DNA of 64,000 bases from Methylobacterium sp. Leaf108 (lineage in GTDB: Bacteria > Pseudomonadota > Alphaproteobacteria > Rhizobiales > Beijerinckiaceae), in the NCBI RefSeq assembly GCF_001423265.1, contig NZ_LMND01000012.1, positions 441,501 through 505,500 on the forward strand. Direction: 5' to 3'. Made by a program: the position numbers and the translations under genes. Positions within the stretch are counted from its first letter, which is position 1; every line of letters starts with the position of its first letter. Of this stretch, positions 63,099 to 64,000 are shown in pieces. Under the pieces are notes generated by a model. The model was not told where the DNA came from. It ran no database searches and was given only the letters and a program-made list of their open reading frames with translations.

Positions 63099-63730
63099 CC
63101 GACCAGTACGACGGCCTTGCGCTCGTAGGACGGGCGGTCGATCTGACCGACGATGAAGTGCGCCACGTCGGCCCGGGAGATCAGGCCGTTGCGCCACGAC
63201 GACGGATCGGAAAGGACCTTGTAGCGACCGGTCGCAGATCCGGGCGTCAGGACGCCGGGCCTGACGAACGTCCAGTCCAAGGCGCTTCTGCGGATGCGCA
63301 TCTCCTGCGCGTCCTTGTCGTCGTAGGCCCGTCCGAAAACCAGGCGGAAGGGCACGCGCTGCAGGAAGCCGATCGCCTCGCGGCTGTCGCCGGTGCCGAA
63401 GCCCGTGACGGTGATGACCCGTCGCACGCCTGCCGTCTCCATCGCCGGCACCAGCACGTTGGTGGCGTCCGAGAACAGGGTCACGGGACCGAGCAGGTCC
63501 TTGACCGGCACCCCGAGCGCCTGGACGACGACGTCGACCCCGACGAGGGCCGACGCCACATCCCCGGCATTCAAGGCGTCCCCGGAGAATCGTTCCAAGC
63601 CCGCCCCCGCAAGGGCTATTCCTGCGGCGGACCGTGCGAAGGCTCGGACGCGATGCCCAGCCGCCAGGGCCGCCTTCACGGTCTCAAGGCCGATGCCCTT
63701 GCTGGCACCAATGACGAGGACGTGGGCCAT
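63095..63730 (-). CDS. NAD(P)H-binding atypical SDR (NmrA-like)
   Basis: A 211-residue Rossmann-fold protein. The cofactor motif is [13 protein letters not shown] at the N-terminus, followed by [20 protein letters not shown] and a [11 protein letters not shown] segment typical of the atypical NAD(P)H-binding SDR group. These act as reductases or redox sensors on unidentified substrates. The gene is convergent with, and overlaps by four bases, the phosphoesterase gene. Confidence 0.85.
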   Translation of the reverse strand: MAHVLVIGASKGIGLETVKAALAAGHRVRAFARSAAGIALAGAGLERFSGDALNAGDVASALVGVDVVVQALGVPVKDLLGPVTLFSDATNVLVPAMETAGVRRVITVTGFGTGDSREAIGFLQRVPFRLVFGRAYDDKDAQEMRIRRSALDWTFVRPGVLTPGSATGRYKVLSDPSSWRNGLISRADVAHFIVGQIDRPSYERKAVVLVG

Positions 63731-64000
63731 GTGCTTCCTGCGAGATGCGAAATGCGACTAGACCCGACGTGGGGAGGTCGCGCCATGCGGTCACTTGACC
63801 AAGCGCCGACATCCGCGATGCCTGCATTCACGCTGCAAGCAACGAGGTTTGCCGGTTCGAACAGTCGATCAGGCGACGACCGGCGCTTCCGAACAGGTCT
63901 TCGCGCACTTGGGACGGCTCGACGCTCGCGTGTCGCCGGGCGGTGGAGAGGTTAAGGATCGTCCGTTGAGGCCATAGGAGACCGCGACACTCCGCCGACA
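63731..64000. other. Right edge of window, no gene recognised
   Basis: A final 270 bases with only a 60-codon frame (63795-63977, plus strand) that has no recognisable family. It probably holds the promoter of the minus-strand NAD(P)H-binding gene and the beginning of a further region beyond the window. Confidence 0.4.

Overview
The window is very GC-rich (about 70%) alphaproteobacterial DNA. It is most likely chromosome of a Methylobacterium/Methylorubrum species. The pointers are the Rhizobiales-type flagellar gene set (motC, motE, ftcR, an flgBC-fliE-flgG-flgA-flgI-motE-flgH-fliL-fliP order), a GCG_CRPN-type secreted protein, an IalB-family protein, and a petrobactin-like metallophore operon with the fused-gene layout I recall from the Methylobacterium lanthanophore (methylolanthanin, mll) cluster. 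The species call is inference; no rRNA or tRNA gene was seen.

Layout. 1-3404: end of fliG, flhB, an unknown coupled gene and the flagellar regulator ftcR. 3411-18418 (minus strand): hook, basal-body, motor and export genes, running 5' to 3' as flgB-flgC-fliE-flgG-flgA-flgI-motE-flgH-fliL-fliP, then fliF-fliH-like-motB-motC-fliK-lytic transglycosylase; most junctions overlap by a few bases. 18631-21291: a large heparinase II/III-like protein. 21413-26823: small envelope proteins, a PpiC-type isomerase and secA. 27062-28734: a two-component pair whose kinase carries an ethylene-receptor-like N-terminus. 29108-43376: mostly housekeeping and envelope genes (IalB, UDP-sugar epimerase, argH, tlpA, L,D-transpeptidase, accA, membrane sulfatase, alpha/beta hydrolase, MFS exporter, SDR, SWIB protein, PRC-barrel protein).

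43948-57727 is the most interesting block: a complete petrobactin-type NIS metallophore locus. DUF3649, DUF3325 and PepSY membrane proteins and a TonB-dependent receptor face a plus-strand operon that encodes AsbA-like, AsbB-AsbC fused, AsbD-AsbE fused, AsbF-like, DUF2218 and GNAT proteins. AsbF-type dehydratase would make the aryl acid, the C domain would activate it onto the D carrier, the E domain would join it to a polyamine, and the two NIS synthetases would join polyamine arms to citrate. The acetyltransferase may tailor the polyamine, and the receptor/PepSY group would take up and strip the metal complex. Whether the target metal is iron or a lanthanide cannot be read from sequence.

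57872-64000 is an accessory tail with less regular codon use: a small DMT-type membrane protein, a broken thermonuclease gene, an IS3-family remnant abutting a glutamine amidotransferase gene, two metallophosphoesterases and small hypothetical genes.
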